This document shows positions 49,652 to 62,262 of a DNA stretch of 64,000 nt, piece after piece. Where the stretch lies: contig CP021228.1 of the NCBI GenBank assembly GCA_003999685.1, positions 868,001 to 932,000 of the forward strand, in the 5' to 3' direction. The position numbers and the translations under genes were made by a program. A model generated the notes under the pieces. It did no database searches, was not told the DNA's origin, and worked only from the letters and a program-made list of their open reading frames with translations. How positions within the stretch are numbered: the stretch's first letter is position 1; every line of letters begins with the position of its first letter. Source of the DNA: Taiwanofungus camphoratus (taxonomy: Eukaryota; Basidiomycota; Agaricomycetes; Polyporales; Taiwanofungaceae).

Positions 49652-52600
49652 TTATGATACTGCAAGAGGGACACGAGCTGGAGTGGGTCTACCCCGGGGC
49701 CGGGGTCGATTGAGCCTGAGAGTCTCAGAGGGACTGGCAAAGTCATAAGTTTTGGTATCATATTATGGACGAAGAAACTTACGTAATTAGCATTCCTTGA
49801 CTGATGTTCTCCTTCTGATCATTGGAACTGGACTTCCCTGTACTGCGTTTGGACCAACCAAGAGCGGTGCGACGAGCACTAGATGTCACTCTTGGGCGTG
49901 CAGGAAGGGGCGGGTGGCCGAGGTTCTTGCCCAGCTTGGATGTCTCGAAATCAATGGCGAAGGGTGTAAAGGGTTTGATCACCTCCAGAGCGGGTGGTGG
50001 AGAGACTGTCTTGACATTGCCGTTGACGGGAACCTCTTGAAGGACGGTTTGAGATGACGTTACGAGATTTTTGCTGATAGGTACGTCGTGAGGAAGCTCC
50101 CCAACCGACCACCGTGACTGTTCGGGAGATAGCGACGACCTTATGATTCGGATAGGGTACGGCGACGCTCTTGATGAAGTGCGAGAACGAACGCGACGAG
50201 GATGGAGGTCCGAGGGAAGTGGTCCATAATTCTTTTGAGAATGCTCTAGCATTGCTCGCATTCCCCCTCGGTTTCTGGGAGGATGGAAAGCTGTGATATG
50301 AAATTTAGCAGAGGACTAGACGGAGACGCTCGACACTCACATTGGACTGCGAAAATTGAGAACGGGGTGTCCACCCAGGTCTGTTTGCTCTCAACCACTG
50401 TTTCCTGTGCCTCATCTCGCAGAGCATAATACCTTCGCAAGGTTGTTATGCCATGCTCCTCGTCCCAATCGTTCGGCATGGATTCAGTGTCGCCATCAAC
50501 AACGAAGACTGAGTCACAGACGAGAGGAGAAGCTGTCTCCGGCCCTAATGGCTTGATAGGAGATGGTGAACTTGCCACAGAGGATTCCTCCTGGATGGTC
50601 TCATAAACCGATGATCGTGATGCACGTGCCTGAGATACACGACGACGGTGCCCAGTACCTCGAGCTCTGGCTCTGGCTCTGGCCCTTGCGACACCACTAC
50701 TTGGATACGTGGAGTTGGTCAGGAGGGCATTTAAATGGCCAAGATCGATGCTAGATTGCGAACCACTAGACTGGGAAGAACCATCTGAACTCGATAAGGG
50801 AGGCGTCTCAGCTCCCGAACTCGAGACAGTGCTTGAACGCGACCGTGAGGCAGGTTCAGGTCGAGAGAAGATGGAATGAGAGCGTACTTAAACGTCACAT
50901 TAGTACCCATGAACGGGGCATGTTTCCAATACAACGATTACGACTCACAAGACACAAGTAGATCCTCTCCGTGAGCCATGAGAGCACTATCCTCTAGACT
51001 TTGCCGTTCTAAGAGCCCCTTGCGTGCCATGATCATCCGCTCTCCACCGAATTGATGAGACGATGTAGAGGCGATTGAAGGCTTCTCTATTAGTCTTGTT
51101 TTGTTTGGAGAGTCAACCTTCTGGACATCGTCCTGCCTGAATTGAAGAACAGCCTGGGGTAGTGCTGAGCGCTGCATCTTCTCAACCCTGACACAAGGAG
51201 AGGTCCCAATCAACGAGCTAACCGACCGACGACGAACGCGATCACCGTCGAGCATCTATCAAGACACGTCAGATTAATTCATAAAATGTAAACAGAGGAA
51301 CTTACGGTGATCATTGTATCATCTTCCTTCCGTGGACTATGTACACTTGCTTCGCTCATCATGGAGAGAGGGCGGAACTGATGAGTCGGTAGCTGATGAT
51401 CATGTTGCGAATAAGGCTGGTCGCAACCAAAGACTGAATCTGAGGAGACCGATGTCCGGTTTGTGGTCTTTTCGAATAGTGAACCATCCATGAACGACTT
51501 CCTGGCCTCGTCTGAGAATGACTCCCAAGACGGGCGGTGATTGAGCGATTCACCCGCGACGCTCTCAGGCGGAGAGGCTGATATTGCGGTGAGGGGCATG
51601 CCATGATCGTTATCGAACATCTTGTCTCCTAGCCCAGGACGACCAAGCCGATGCGCTGAGAAGTCACTCCACTGCGAATCGATCGAAGCGTCGTGGCGAT
51701 GACGAGCCCACGCCGCACGACCCCCATGAGCACCATACATAGCATACGAGTGCGCCACAGAGCTGACACTGGTACCAGAGTCATTCCGTCTGTGTGCCCC
51801 GAAGCTACGATTGTATAAACTGATCGGCGGTCCGTTTGACGCGATAGACATGCCGGACTCATGACGACGATGACCACGCCTGGAAGGATATGACACCTGG
51901 GTAGATCCAGGAGCTCGGAAGTAAAAGCTCGAGGCGTCGCTGTCCACACGTTGACGACGGTAGTCTCTGTGGATGAAGGAGAATGTGTCATCTACTGACA
52001 TGGACATTGACATCGCGTCGATCGACGGAGGACGACTGGGACCATAGCCAAATGGATCCGCGGAGCCAGAGTGCACGACAGCACCATACGACGATTCAGA
52101 TGCGATGCTGAATACCGAATCTTCCCGCCCATGCGTCGGTCGCGAAAATGCACCTGGAGACGGATAGAATGCTGGTCGATTGGGACCAAATTCGAACCCT
52201 CGTCTAACCTCGTCGAAAGATTCAAAACCAGTGAAACTCGCTTCAGATGCATTTCGAGAATGACTCGAATGGGACTCAGAGGTTTGTGGAACTTGCCTTA
52301 CCTCTCGTGCACGTCGTTTGGAGCTGGAATCAGAATGAAGTCGAGGCCGGGGAACGGCTGGTGCAATCTCTGATGCCTTCGCCATGATAGATCTGAGCAC
52401 AGAACTGTCCTCCTCGACATCGGACGGCTGAGATGGAGAGCGAATGTGAGACAGTGGCGGGATAATATCTGACAATGTCATAGGCTTTGCCTGCCTCTCC
52501 TCAACAGTCTCAGGAACAGATGGCTTGCCGCCGAACTTGAAATCGACGTTCAACTGCCCGTCTGATGCCTTAGAGCGCATGGAGCCAGAACGCGTACTTG

Positions 52601-55600
52601 CCGGATAAACTCTACATTCGTCCTCCGTCCCTTCGTCCATGGAGAATCGAAAATCCTCAGAAACACCAGAATCCAGGCATGGAGGGCTCATCAAATCGTC
52701 ATACAGAGCTGATCGGCCTTCCGGGTCTGGATCGCTCTGCGGGGCTACATCTTCTGGTGGGGCGCGACGGAAAGCAGGCGGAAGAGCCGGCACTGGAGGT
52801 ACCGCCAAAAATTTCTCCTTGAGGCCTAACTGCTCACCTAAGCCATAACCGAGTTCAATCCTTGCAGGGGTACGGAAAGCATTTTCCAACTGCTCCACGA
52901 AGCTGCGCCTGTCCGAGGCACCAGACTCGTTGAGTTTCTGTAACTCCCCTGTGAAGTCAAAAGACTTCTTGGTGTCATCCTCAGAAGATGATCCGTTCCC
53001 TCCTTCATCAATGTCCGCTTGGTTGGCTTCCTCATCATAGAGCTGGAAGAGCGGGACAGGCGGAACATTGGCGGTGTCCCCTGGAAGTTCAGTCTGCGGA
53101 AGCGGCAATTCGGGTGATTCAACTGGAGACGACGGTGCGGAAAGTCCTCGGAAGGAAAGCGTGTCATCTAAACATTTCGTGCACTCCTCATCGGACTGGC
53201 CGGATAGGATCACTTGCAACTCATCAGGAATATCAGAATCCGGATCCTCAGGATCTACAGGAGGTTCAGTAGAAGGAGACCCTCCCATAGTCCCGGTTAG
53301 TCCCAGGCCCTTCCTTGCCTCAGGAGAGATGGGAATACCACTATTATCAAGGGACTTCCGTAAACTTCTCTGGTTGATCTTGCCCTTGATGGCCACCAGA
53401 GATGAGCCCCTCCCGACATCACCAGTGCTCCTCTTGAATACAGGAGTCGGCGAAGGCACGGACTCGTCTTCGCCGTTCGATGATCTCAATCCGACCTTAG
53501 AGGGCCTCGAACCGAACGTGGCTGATGAAGGAGCGGCCCCCTCAGGATTGCTGACAGGCGGCGTGACCGTACTCGGAGATGGTGATGGCGCCATAGCCAC
53601 TACGGGTGGAGACTTGGCTTTCGCAGGGCGTAGCGGCTGGAACACAAGAGGAGGTTCAGCTGCAGGAACCGGCGTCAAGGTACGCTTGTGAGTCAGACGG
53701 GTAGTCACCGTAGTTCTCGTGGGTGCTTTCCTGGGTGATACTTCCCAGTTGAGCTCAGACCACGGAGCAATTTGTTGACCGATCATCTGCTTGGGATACG
53801 ACGGTTGCTGCATTCCCGCAGTGCCTGCTGTGAAGAGTTTGCCATAGGGTCGAAGAGAGCTGATGGAGGCACCACTCTCGCGTAACTCGGTCTTCAGAGG
53901 ACTACCTGTACCAAAGATTCGCTTCTTGATGGGACTCTCGTCATTGCTCTGCGGCCAGACAGGCTTGACCGGTGATGTCTTCGTACTGCTGGCTGGCGTG
54001 GCCTCCAAATCCAAACGGTTAATTAAAGAAGCTAGATCGTTAGTCGCAGCATCCAAGATTGATAGGACGCCTGAACAACAAAGATTGAGCATCAAAAACT
54101 GTCTGCAAAAATCCAGATACTGACCGTCTCCGTCATCACATATTGCTTGAGGTCTCGCTCTACCCAACATTTGCTCGGAGACAGGTCGAGGACGGGCACG
54201 CTTCACGGGAGTCTCAATACGATGCTCCTCAGTATGATCTGAATGACCATCCATCGTTGCCTCCTCGACAGTGACTATGGGCTGCTCAGCCACCAACGGA
54301 GGCGACATGGATGGAGGTCTCTGTAGCTCAGCCTCAGGGAAGATTTCCATAATGGTCTTGCGCTTCCTAGACTCCGAGCTTCTGCGACTTTCTTTAACGC
54401 CTCTTGTAGTCTTGGATTCTTTTTCGCGGCTCTTCCTCTCTTTCCTCTGCATCTCCTTCGAGGACCGGATCCCTGCCTCGTCCCAGCGCACAGAAGCGAC
54501 AGAGCTCGAGGATGAACGTGCAGAGCGCCCCGAAAATACGGACACAGCAGAGGCAGTAGATGGGGGCCGAAGCGAGGAGCCATTCGAAGCAACAGATGTA
54601 GGCCGACCCTGGGCATTCATGATGAGATGGGCTGAGTCAACGGACAGCCGGCTCGGAGCGGGAGGCGGATCCGCCGACGAGTGTGATGACGACGAAGTGT
54701 TGCGGACAGTCATCAACCTCATAGTCGAGGGTAAACCTAGGCCTAGGACGCTCTGCTTCTTCTTGCCAAGGACCTTAGTCGGTTCTTCTCTAGAGATGGC
54801 AGGTAGCGGTGCAGGACTCCCTTGTGTGCTCAGAGCACCCGCCTCGAAGCTACTCCCCGAGCAACGGATCGTCTTCTCATTCTCCTTTTCTTTTTCTTTC
54901 TTCTTCTTTTTCTTCCCATCCCCTTTCTCTTTCTCTTTCTCCTTCGCTTTCACCTTAGTGCTGTTGATTGTGTTGGTGTTGGTGTTAGTGGACCCGCCCC
55001 CCTCCTTCTCTCCATTGTTAGTATTCGTCAATTGTGCCCAACTGGCCATCCGCGCTAACGACCTCATGGACTTGATAGCCCGCACTGCAATTGAACCATT
55101 AGCTGGAACAGCGGCTGGAGCCAGAAGGCCGTTGGTGGTGTCTGAAGATTTTCCAGCACTGGCATCCGAGATAACTGAAGGGGGTTGCGGCGTGGTTCGC
55201 ACTGACGAAGTAGTATCCTGGAGTACTTCTTTAGGTGTCGGATTCGAGAGCATGATTCCGGAGTCCAGCGAATTGAAGCGGGCACGCGTTTCTAGTGACT
55301 TCGCGGGCTCAGGAGCTAGGCACAAATCAGTCAGCGGTATAGCCCCCAATACATGAGTCAACTTACTCTGTGAGCGGATTTGCGGCTGCGATTTCTCGCA
55401 GGTCTTCTCTTTGCTCTTTTCTTTCGAATCCTTCCTTCCACGCCCGATGCTCCACCACTTTTGGCTCTCGTCTCCTTTCACCTTCAATAGATGCTCCGTA
55501 GACTGCTTACTTTCCTTCGGTACAGACGGGATGTTCGTTACCTCACCGAGCGCGCCCCACTTCATGCCGTCTAGGCCCAACCTCGATTTCTTCTTCTTAA

Positions 55601-56030
55601 CTACCACAATTTCACCGAGGTCGGGGTCGTCTGCATGGTCTACATAGATCTCGAACCCGCTCCGACCCGTTGATGCGGTTCCGCCACCCACACGTCGTAC
55701 GACATCTGAGAAGTCCTTGGTTGCCTTCTCCTTCGCTTTCCCCGCCCCTCCGAGCAGTCCTAGCTTGGACTTCTTTGGAACCAAACGTTTGCGAGGGGCT
55801 TGCGAGTCAGTGCGTGGAGCGAGAGGCGATGATGCAAAAGGCGCAACTGAAGAAAAAGATGTACTGGCATCGGAAGCTGAGCCCGTCGCAGACGGTGTGG
55901 CGGAGATCAGACGAATGGTAGGAACATGTTGAGCTGGAGTCCCATTAGCAGACACGGGCGAAGGCGAACGTGTGGACGATGGGGCGTTGGGAGTAGCTGC
56001 ACGAGACAAGAGAGGTAGTGAATTCCGCAT
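49652..56030 (-). CDS. Giant Ser/Pro-rich low-complexity protein, function unknown
   Basis: Start 56030. The main block 56030-51306 contains two in-frame introns (54 nt at about 54124-54071, from GTCAGT to TTCAG, and about 51 nt near 55365-55315, GTAAGT to CCTAG). It then joins 51255-50949, about 50888-50341, about 50290-49780 and a last exon ending at 49652-49654. Predicted about 2,050 aa, mostly disordered. Recognisable patches: a basic N-terminal KKSKLGLLGGAGKAKEKATK, RSGFEIYVDHADDPDLGEI, a Lys/Glu run KEKEKEKGDGKKKKKKEKE, a short predicted helix LDAATNDLASLINRLDLE, many SxxRP/SPxK sites, an ARARARAR run, and a folded-looking C-terminal piece (ITTLRRYYALRDEAQETVVES, GGMRAMLEHSQKNYG). No enzyme domain. 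The composition suggests a phospho-regulated scaffold (polarity or cytoskeleton), which is inference only. Confidence 0.75.
54876..54955. repeat. Pyrimidine-rich low-complexity tract within the giant gene
   Basis: Plus strand reads as TTC/CTT-type triplets; on the coding (minus) strand it encodes the Lys/Glu-rich run. It also produces a long antisense ORF (54271-55356) that is not a gene. Confidence 0.7.
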
Positions 56031-57655
56031 TTTGCTTGGTCTTATGAATCTTCGTGAGGGTTCTTATTGAGGATGTAAAAAGCGTGAAGCGTCGTTAATA
56101 AAACAAAACCGAGAAATTTCAAGAAATTTGAAAAGAAACCCGCGCGAAAGTCGTTAGTACAGAGATAAAACAGATATGTGCAGTCGTGAGACGTGAGGAC
56201 GTGTTCGTGAAAATTCTATGCTGTTTGAACGGGTCGTGCAGCTGAAACTTGCTCGTATGATTCGTCGGAATCGTTATTTGTATTTCTCTTCTGATTGCTT
56301 TCAATTCGGTGGCTACTGACCACTGCACAAGGAATAAGAGACGCAACTTATTGACGGACAAAGTATACATACCTTGCAACGATGCAAGATCACTTTGCCA
56401 ACCGGTCACCTCCACCGCACCCCGAGCGACAACCAAAGGTTACGAGAACAGGACAGGAACTCTGTATACGCAGGCTATGGGACGTATCGACGAGGAGCAG
56501 AAGAAGTGCAGAAGACGCCGGCGCCGGGAAGTTGAACATAGATCAACAAGAGCTGTTTGGTTCCGTGGGCGTAATAGCACAGCACGACAAATTCCAACCT
56601 CGGTCAAAATATACCCAAATAACGCGTCCGTCATGTCGCGTCGCGCGTCGCGCGTCTCGTGACAATTGTCAATGTACACTAGGGCTCACGAGATTCCAAA
56701 GTGGTTACACTCTTCCCATATTTGCGCATTCCCCCAAGATTCACCACCAATTCAGGAGATTGATGCCATTGTATTCACTTCCTTCCGCTGTTCTCGATCA
56801 TCACATTGAGGATATTTGAGGGCATATGGTTTGCCACTCTGCAAATATCACAAAAGTATGGTCCCAGAAGAAGCGGAAGACTGCCATTCACGTGGAAACA
56901 ACATACACAAAGCACCCATTGACCACTGGGCGTACCGTCATAGTGCACTTGGCGGTGGGATAAATCACGGAGGGTTACAAATTGATCGGACTTCCTAGTT
57001 GGTCTGCCAAAAAGTAGAAACCGTAACAAAGAGGGGGCAGATAGATGTAAAGGTCGAGGTTAGACAGAAACACGGAGAATTGCAGTTTGACGGTGCCTTG
57101 CAGAGCTCACGGGCCGCCACCCCGACTTCTATTAGCCCCAGGATAAGGTTAAGGTTTGATACTTACTCTAATGCACAGACGGTGGATGCTGAATAAGAAG
57201 ACCGCTTAGAAAATCACATCTACGTGTATTCTTGGATCCAGACGACAGATTGAGACATGTCAATAGACCCCAGACACAAATACATGCATCCTGTAGTACG
57301 TGAAACGTGAATGAGATTACGTTGCTGATGGCCCCCAGGCGACAAGGTGATACACAAGTATAGGTCCCTTTCGCTTCATCTCTTTCGTTGAAGGCACATC
57401 TGTGTTGAGAGAATGAACGCATGTATCAAAACCTATTCCGAAAGATCTGGTCGAAAAGAAATCACCTACCATAGTTACAGTATTTGAAGATTCCATATAC
57501 GTCCGATAGCAGTATTTTTGGGAAAGATCCTCCCTGGAAATAAGATGTACATGTTCTACGGGTCCGATAACAGGAAGAAGTAAGATAAAGTCTAACCCAG
57601 TTCTGCGCGGCTTCGACACGCACCGAGAGAACTCTATAACACGGTGCCGAACTTC

Positions 57656-57723
57656 TGAGGTAATTTTGCGGGTGAGGCAATTCTGCGGGTGAGACATTTC
57701 TGCAGGATGAGGTGATTCCCACG
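57656..57723. repeat. Short tandem repeat upstream of metallothionein 1
   Basis: Four adjacent degenerate units of 16-18 bp starting at 57656, 57673, 57690 and 57708. The second reads TGAGGCAATTCTGCGGG; others differ at a few bases. Two related units occur before metallothionein 2 at 59901-59934. Could be an array of regulator sites or simple decay of a duplication. Confidence 0.6.
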
Positions 57724-58132
57724 CACCAAGACTTACTCAGCGGTAGTAGACCTGAGCTAATTCTTGAGATCACTGAGTCATTTGAGCCAGCCAATGCATT
57801 GGTGGGGAAGATCGACCAGCTAGGAAGCTTTAGAAGAGATGGTCAGATGGAGCAGAGATAAGATAAGCCATTGTGATCGTGTTTGGACTGGGAGCTGATC
57901 CTCCGTTGGGAAACCCTTGGTCCCCTGAGAGACATGAGGCCCATATTTGGGGTTGACGAGAATTGGAAATGCAGGCTGCCGCACCACACGGCGCGTACAG
58001 GAACCTTTAGTTCGAAGCACGGAAGGACATAGAGCGGACTTGCGTGCATCGGAATGTGGTCAGATGCAAGGAGGGACTGAGATCGGAGACTGCGTATTCC
58101 GCGCTAAGATAAGTAGAGCACTGCTGAAGGAG

Positions 58133-58160
58133 CACGTGTTAGAGGTCAAAGGGAATATAA
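58133..58160 (+). promoter_or_regulatory. CACGTG and TATA box of metallothionein 1
   Basis: CACGTG at 58133-58138 and TATAA at 58156-58160, 91 bases before the ATG. The same arrangement (23-24 bases apart) precedes the second gene, which supports function. CACGTG is the E-box core bound by bHLH factors; which factor acts here is unknown. Confidence 0.55.
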
Positions 58161-58250
58161 GAGCACACCGGGTTGCCTCCACTCCCTCAGTGTTCAGACA
58201 ACGCTTCAGACCTCTACCACTGCAATCGCAACAACCCGCTTTCTATCACA

Positions 58251-58471
58251 ATGTTCACCGTTAGTCGTTTACCCCTTTTCTGAGCTCTGAGGACCTATAG
58301 CTCACAGATGATTTCTGCTAGACCGTCGAAGTCCCCAAGAACCTCGCCACCTGCGGCTTGAGCTCCTGCAGCTGTGGTGATAGGTATGCCCTCATCGTTC
58401 ATGACATCATGTGTGACTTGCTGACAACTACCCGCAGCTGCAGCTGCAAGCCTGAGGAGTGCAAGTGCTGA
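58251..58471 (+). CDS. Metallothionein 1 (7-Cys, 34 aa)
   Basis: Three tiny exons: 58251-58259 (ATG TTC ACC), 58322-58383 and 58438-58471, exactly 35 codons. The protein starts MFTTVEVPKNLATCG and ends CSCGDSCSCKPEECKC; seven Cys in C-x4-C-x-C-x3-C-x-C-x4-C-x-C, no aromatic residues after Phe2. This is the layout of small fungal copper/zinc metallothioneins (same length class and Cys number as the Neurospora protein), which bind Cu(I) or other thiophilic ions in the cytosol and buffer metal excess. Introns are 62 and 54 nt with GT..AG ends. Too short and too split for ORF calling. It is a tandem duplicate of the gene at 60900. The metal preference cannot be read from sequence. Confidence 0.9.
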
Positions 58472-59592
58472 GCACCTCCCCAGATACCTCTGAAAGCTTT
58501 GATCGCCTATGTATACATTCCTGTCACAATGGAAGGGAGTGAGCGGTTGTGAGGTATATTTGAGCTCGATGCTGTGGGGTTGACAATCTTACGTTGTTGC
58601 TGTGAAAATTATACATATATTGCTTGCTACGCAATAACTTAGAATGGTGATCGATGCATGTTCATTTGCGGCGCTCGAAAAAGAGCAAACTGTCAGTGAC
58701 GTACAGACATGATCTATGTAACTTGCGGCGTCAGTCTCAAATCGCACACCGGTGAAGACGATAACACAGCCAATATGAAGGACAGTACTCACAATTTCGT
58801 GCACACCCAACTATGAATACTCAGTAATAACAGCAAATACTAATAATAATGAAGAGAGTCACCCTCAGATCTCAAAGTGTCTCCCTTTCCAACTTGCGCG
58901 ATCTGTGCTCGCGTGGCTCCCAGCTCGATCGCGTTTATCACTGGCCCAATCACTGCCCTTCCACCTTCTCTTACTTCCAGACTACTTGACCCGCCTGCGA
59001 GTAAACACCTACCTCCCTTACAACGCCTCGGTTTTACTTTGAGCTGATCTTCTACTCAGCTCGCACCTCTGTCAGAAGACGCATTTTCTGTCATTGCCGC
59101 TTCAAGCTCTGACTTTCGTCTGCTGTCTCCTGTTGCCCCTTGTTGGCAGCGCTAAGAACCTCAGGCGTTATGCGAATTCCAGCATACCAGTATGCAGAGT
59201 AACAGGTCAACGTGAATATGCTTCTTGCTGAGCTGAACTTTTGACGCGGAATGTTCATGTTGAGCCGCTACGCGATGCGGCCAGTACTGAGGAGATCTCA
59301 GCCAACGGAAGAACCTTCATTAAATAGGATACAGAGTAAGCGTGTTTGTGACTGGGGTTGTAAGGTAGCGGTCAGTATCATCCTCATATTCCGTCTGGCC
59401 GCCGTGCCTCGAGCATTTGGACGAATAAAAGTCAGACCCGAGAAGATAATGTTCGATAATTTGTCTGATAGAACGAGGTCAATCAGGCCATGCCTTAGCG
59501 CGGTTCTGTAGGACAGTTGGCTGACTCGACCTTTTGACCGTACTAATGGCCTCCAAGTGAATATGTAGTCTAAACAAACCCATTTCAGCTCT

Positions 59593-59628
59593 CAAATGTT
59601 TCACAAGGACCAAATGTTTCACAAGGAG
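59593..59628. repeat. 18-bp tandem duplication
   Basis: Two adjacent copies (59593-59610, 59611-59628) identical over CAAATGTTTCACAAGGA, differing only at the last base. Looks like replication slippage; no function suggested. Confidence 0.75.
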
Positions 59629-60788
59629 AAGGATTTTTTTACGCACTTTCGAAGTTTCGACACTGTGGGTCAAAGGAGTACAAGATATCTAGGATGGAAG
59701 ACTCGGATATTTTAACAGGTGGCCTTGATGTTCTGTAGAAACCGCTCGAGCTTAGCGGCCGGAGGCACTCCGAAGCACCTCACTTCGTGTCAACTCTCAA
59801 GGTCATAACACACACCTATATCGGCCCGCCTGTGCCTCGTTGGGTCATATACCGTGATACCGAGAAAAGGTCTGCATCAGCGCACAAAGACCGAAAGAGG
59901 TGAGACAACTCTGCGCATTGAGGTAATTCCCACGTACCAGCACTAGTAATGCATCTTCCTGATGTCAAGCCGATTGAATTCAATTTGATATTATTGAGCC
60001 ATTTGGGCGAGCCGGCACGTCGGTAAGGAAGCCTTGTCATTTAGAGTACTCTAAAATGCGGGCGATCACAGATGTCTCGGACACAGATGAACGTTGAACA
60101 TCTGCTGGTGATAAGATAAGCCACTATCATCGTCCATGAATGTTGTAACGAAGTAATATTAGAAAGCTTGGAAGATTGATGTCCAATACAATCTCGGATG
60201 GGGCCTATTTGGACATCAGTGGAATCGTATTGTGTGCATTTACAGTGTTTTGGGAACAAGAATACATCAGAAAGCCAGAGGCCTCGCAAAGTATGAGTCA
60301 ACACGAGGACCGATGGGTGTTACTCTTCGGAATAGGGTACAAACACTTGATCGTGTCAGCCCCCGGAGAGCGATTCGGACGAAAACAGGTAGAGTTCTCC
60401 ACTGGCGCACCAATTGTCTGCCCAAATGGGAAGAAAACATGGACGGCGGCCGTCGCTTCATCAAAATGACTGCACCAATCATATATGCTTCGCCATATCG
60501 CCCATACCGCAATGTGTCGTAAGCGAAACCAAGCAATGCGGTTACTACGCCTCTCCTCTAGACAAACGAAGGATCCAACCTTTGAGGGGGAACAAGGGGG
60601 TAGCTAGTGTCATCGAAGTCACTCTGGAGTGAACGAGAAACCCGTTGAATTGATTTGGCCAGCCGGCGTCCGCCAATGGATGTCCAGCTGATACAGGCAC
60701 CAGAGGGCATGGAGCGGATCTAACGCATTGATATGTGCTAAGTAGAGGTGACTGCGACGGCAGACCGGTGGCCTAAGACCAGCAGGGG

Positions 60789-60817
60789 CACGTGCTTAGA
60801 GATTGAAACAGATATAA
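60789..60817 (+). promoter_or_regulatory. CACGTG and TATA box of metallothionein 2
   Basis: CACGTG at 60789-60794 and TATAA at 60813-60817, 83 bases before the ATG; same order and near-identical spacing as in the first gene. Confidence 0.55.
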
Positions 60818-60899
60818 GATCGCCTACCCTCAGGCCTCAAGGGCTCAGACACGTCAAACCTTTACCACCTCCACTTCAGCAAATTCACTTTCTATTACA

Positions 60900-61120
60900 A
60901 TGTTCACCGTCAGTTGTTTCTTGTTACCGAATTCTTGATGCATCTTGCTGACTGACTATCTCTATACTAGGCCGTCGAAGTCCCTAAGAACTTTGCTGCT
61001 TGCGGCTCCAGCTCGTGCAACTGCGGCGACAGGTAGATCCTGACACTCTGTGATCACCTTAGATAGCGTTGCTAATATACTTACAGCTGCACCTGCAAGC
61101 CTGAGGAGTGCAAGTGCTAA
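60900..61120 (+). CDS. Metallothionein 2 (7-Cys, 34 aa)
   Basis: Exons 60900-60908, 60971-61032 and 61087-61120, the same 9+62+34 nt pattern as the first copy, 35 codons. Starts MFTAVEVPKNFAACGSSS, ends CNCGDSCTCKPEECKC. All seven Cys positions match copy 1; substitutions fall between them (T-to-A at 4, L-to-F, T-to-A, L-to-S, S-to-N, S-to-T). Introns (62 and 54 nt) have kept their lengths but diverged in sequence, so the duplication is not very recent and both proteins appear to be under constraint. Role as for copy 1: cytosolic metal binding. The two could differ in metal or timing, but nothing in the sequence decides this. Confidence 0.9.
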
Positions 61121-62262
61121 GCATTTCGCTCTCCTATCTCCGACCACATCGAATATGATCATGCATTTACGTCCCCTCACGGTGAAGATGGAAAAGTCGA
61201 AGCGTATCGGAATCTCGCATGTACTTGGAATTGACAGCAGTTTGGAGCCTCTGTTGCATTGAGAATGTACATAACCTTGATAGAGGCGCCCTTCAGTGCA
61301 CAAACTCAGACATTGAACCAGAGACTCACTATATCGGTTGTCTTCCAGTTCATATCACTAACTCATCGAGCCTCGATTTTACTATGTGGTACCGCATTCG
61401 ACAAAGGTCAACAATATGTGAGTCAAATTCAACTTCGTGTCTTTAGTGGCTTGGTGACTTAGGGTAGCAAAGGGTAATAATTCCAGTGAGAGTTCGTCAG
61501 TCTGAAGAGTCGGTTCTGATGCGTAGCGTCCGGTACATGGCACTGGCGATGAATCTGTGTATCGTTACAGCAGACAGTGCACAAGTCGAGACGAACAGTA
61601 GTACAATACACACATAGCAAGGATTGTTCATCTTGTCTTGGGATCATGAGACGATCGCAGCATCCCCTTGCAAAATATATGATGATTATCAGCCGGAACA
61701 GCAACGACATGAAGAAGAAACATGTTTACAATCTGAAACCTGATCAGACTGCGCCGGTAGTAAGTATGTTCCAGCCACTCTGCTCAGCCGTAGGCCAATA
61801 AATGAGCCTTTGAAGCCCAGGCTCACGTGGGCAAGCTCACGTTCATTACGATCTTGACCGTCATTCCAAAAAGAAGGTACGGATGACTGGAAACATATTT
61901 GCCAAGGCTTGGGACTAAGACAGCCCGCCTTGCCTGACTCCCCAAGAAATACATACGACAAGCGGCAGTCCGACCAAAGTACTGGCCAGTGCGGCAGACT
62001 TGGACTTAGATGATCATTTCGAGGGGCTGCCACGGCATGTGACAGCAGGCGAAATGGAAGTTGCAGCACAGCCCATAGGACAGAGATCGATAGTCTCAAG
62101 CAGAACCTTCTAACTAGCAGAAAAGAGTGGCGGTAGTTAGGGAAGAAACCCATCCTGCCATCCTGCTACCGTGCATTTGACAGTAATACGAATGCCTTTT
62201 AAGAGTTAAGACAAGCCGAGGAACACGGCACTAGAGTGCTTATAACATTGACTTACTCGCAG
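61121..62262. other. Intergenic
   Basis: Between metallothionein 2 (+) and the small conserved protein (-). Short ORFs only; nothing recognised. Confidence 0.5.

Larger units (their letters stand above)
56031..58250. other. Intergenic; upstream region of metallothionein 1
   Basis: 2.2 kb between the giant gene (-) and the first metallothionein gene (+). Its distal part (57.6-58.25 kb) is related to the region before the second metallothionein: short tandem units, a GATAAGATAAGCCA string (57857-57870) and the promoter described separately. No other gene seen. Confidence 0.55.
58472..60899. other. Spacer between the tandem metallothioneins
   Basis: 2.4 kb. The half nearest the second gene resembles the upstream DNA of the first (tandem units at 59901, GATAAGATAAGCCA at 60110-60123, promoter at 60789-60817). 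The first half shows no gene. An exact 18-bp tandem duplication lies at 59593-59628. Confidence 0.55.

Noticed and set aside
53068-53691. 207-codon plus-strand ORF
   Set aside because: Shadow of the giant minus-strand gene; no motif.
54271-55356. 361-codon plus-strand ORF
   Set aside because: Antisense to the Lys/Glu- and Ser-rich giant gene; its Phe/Leu/Ser composition mirrors that low-complexity coding.
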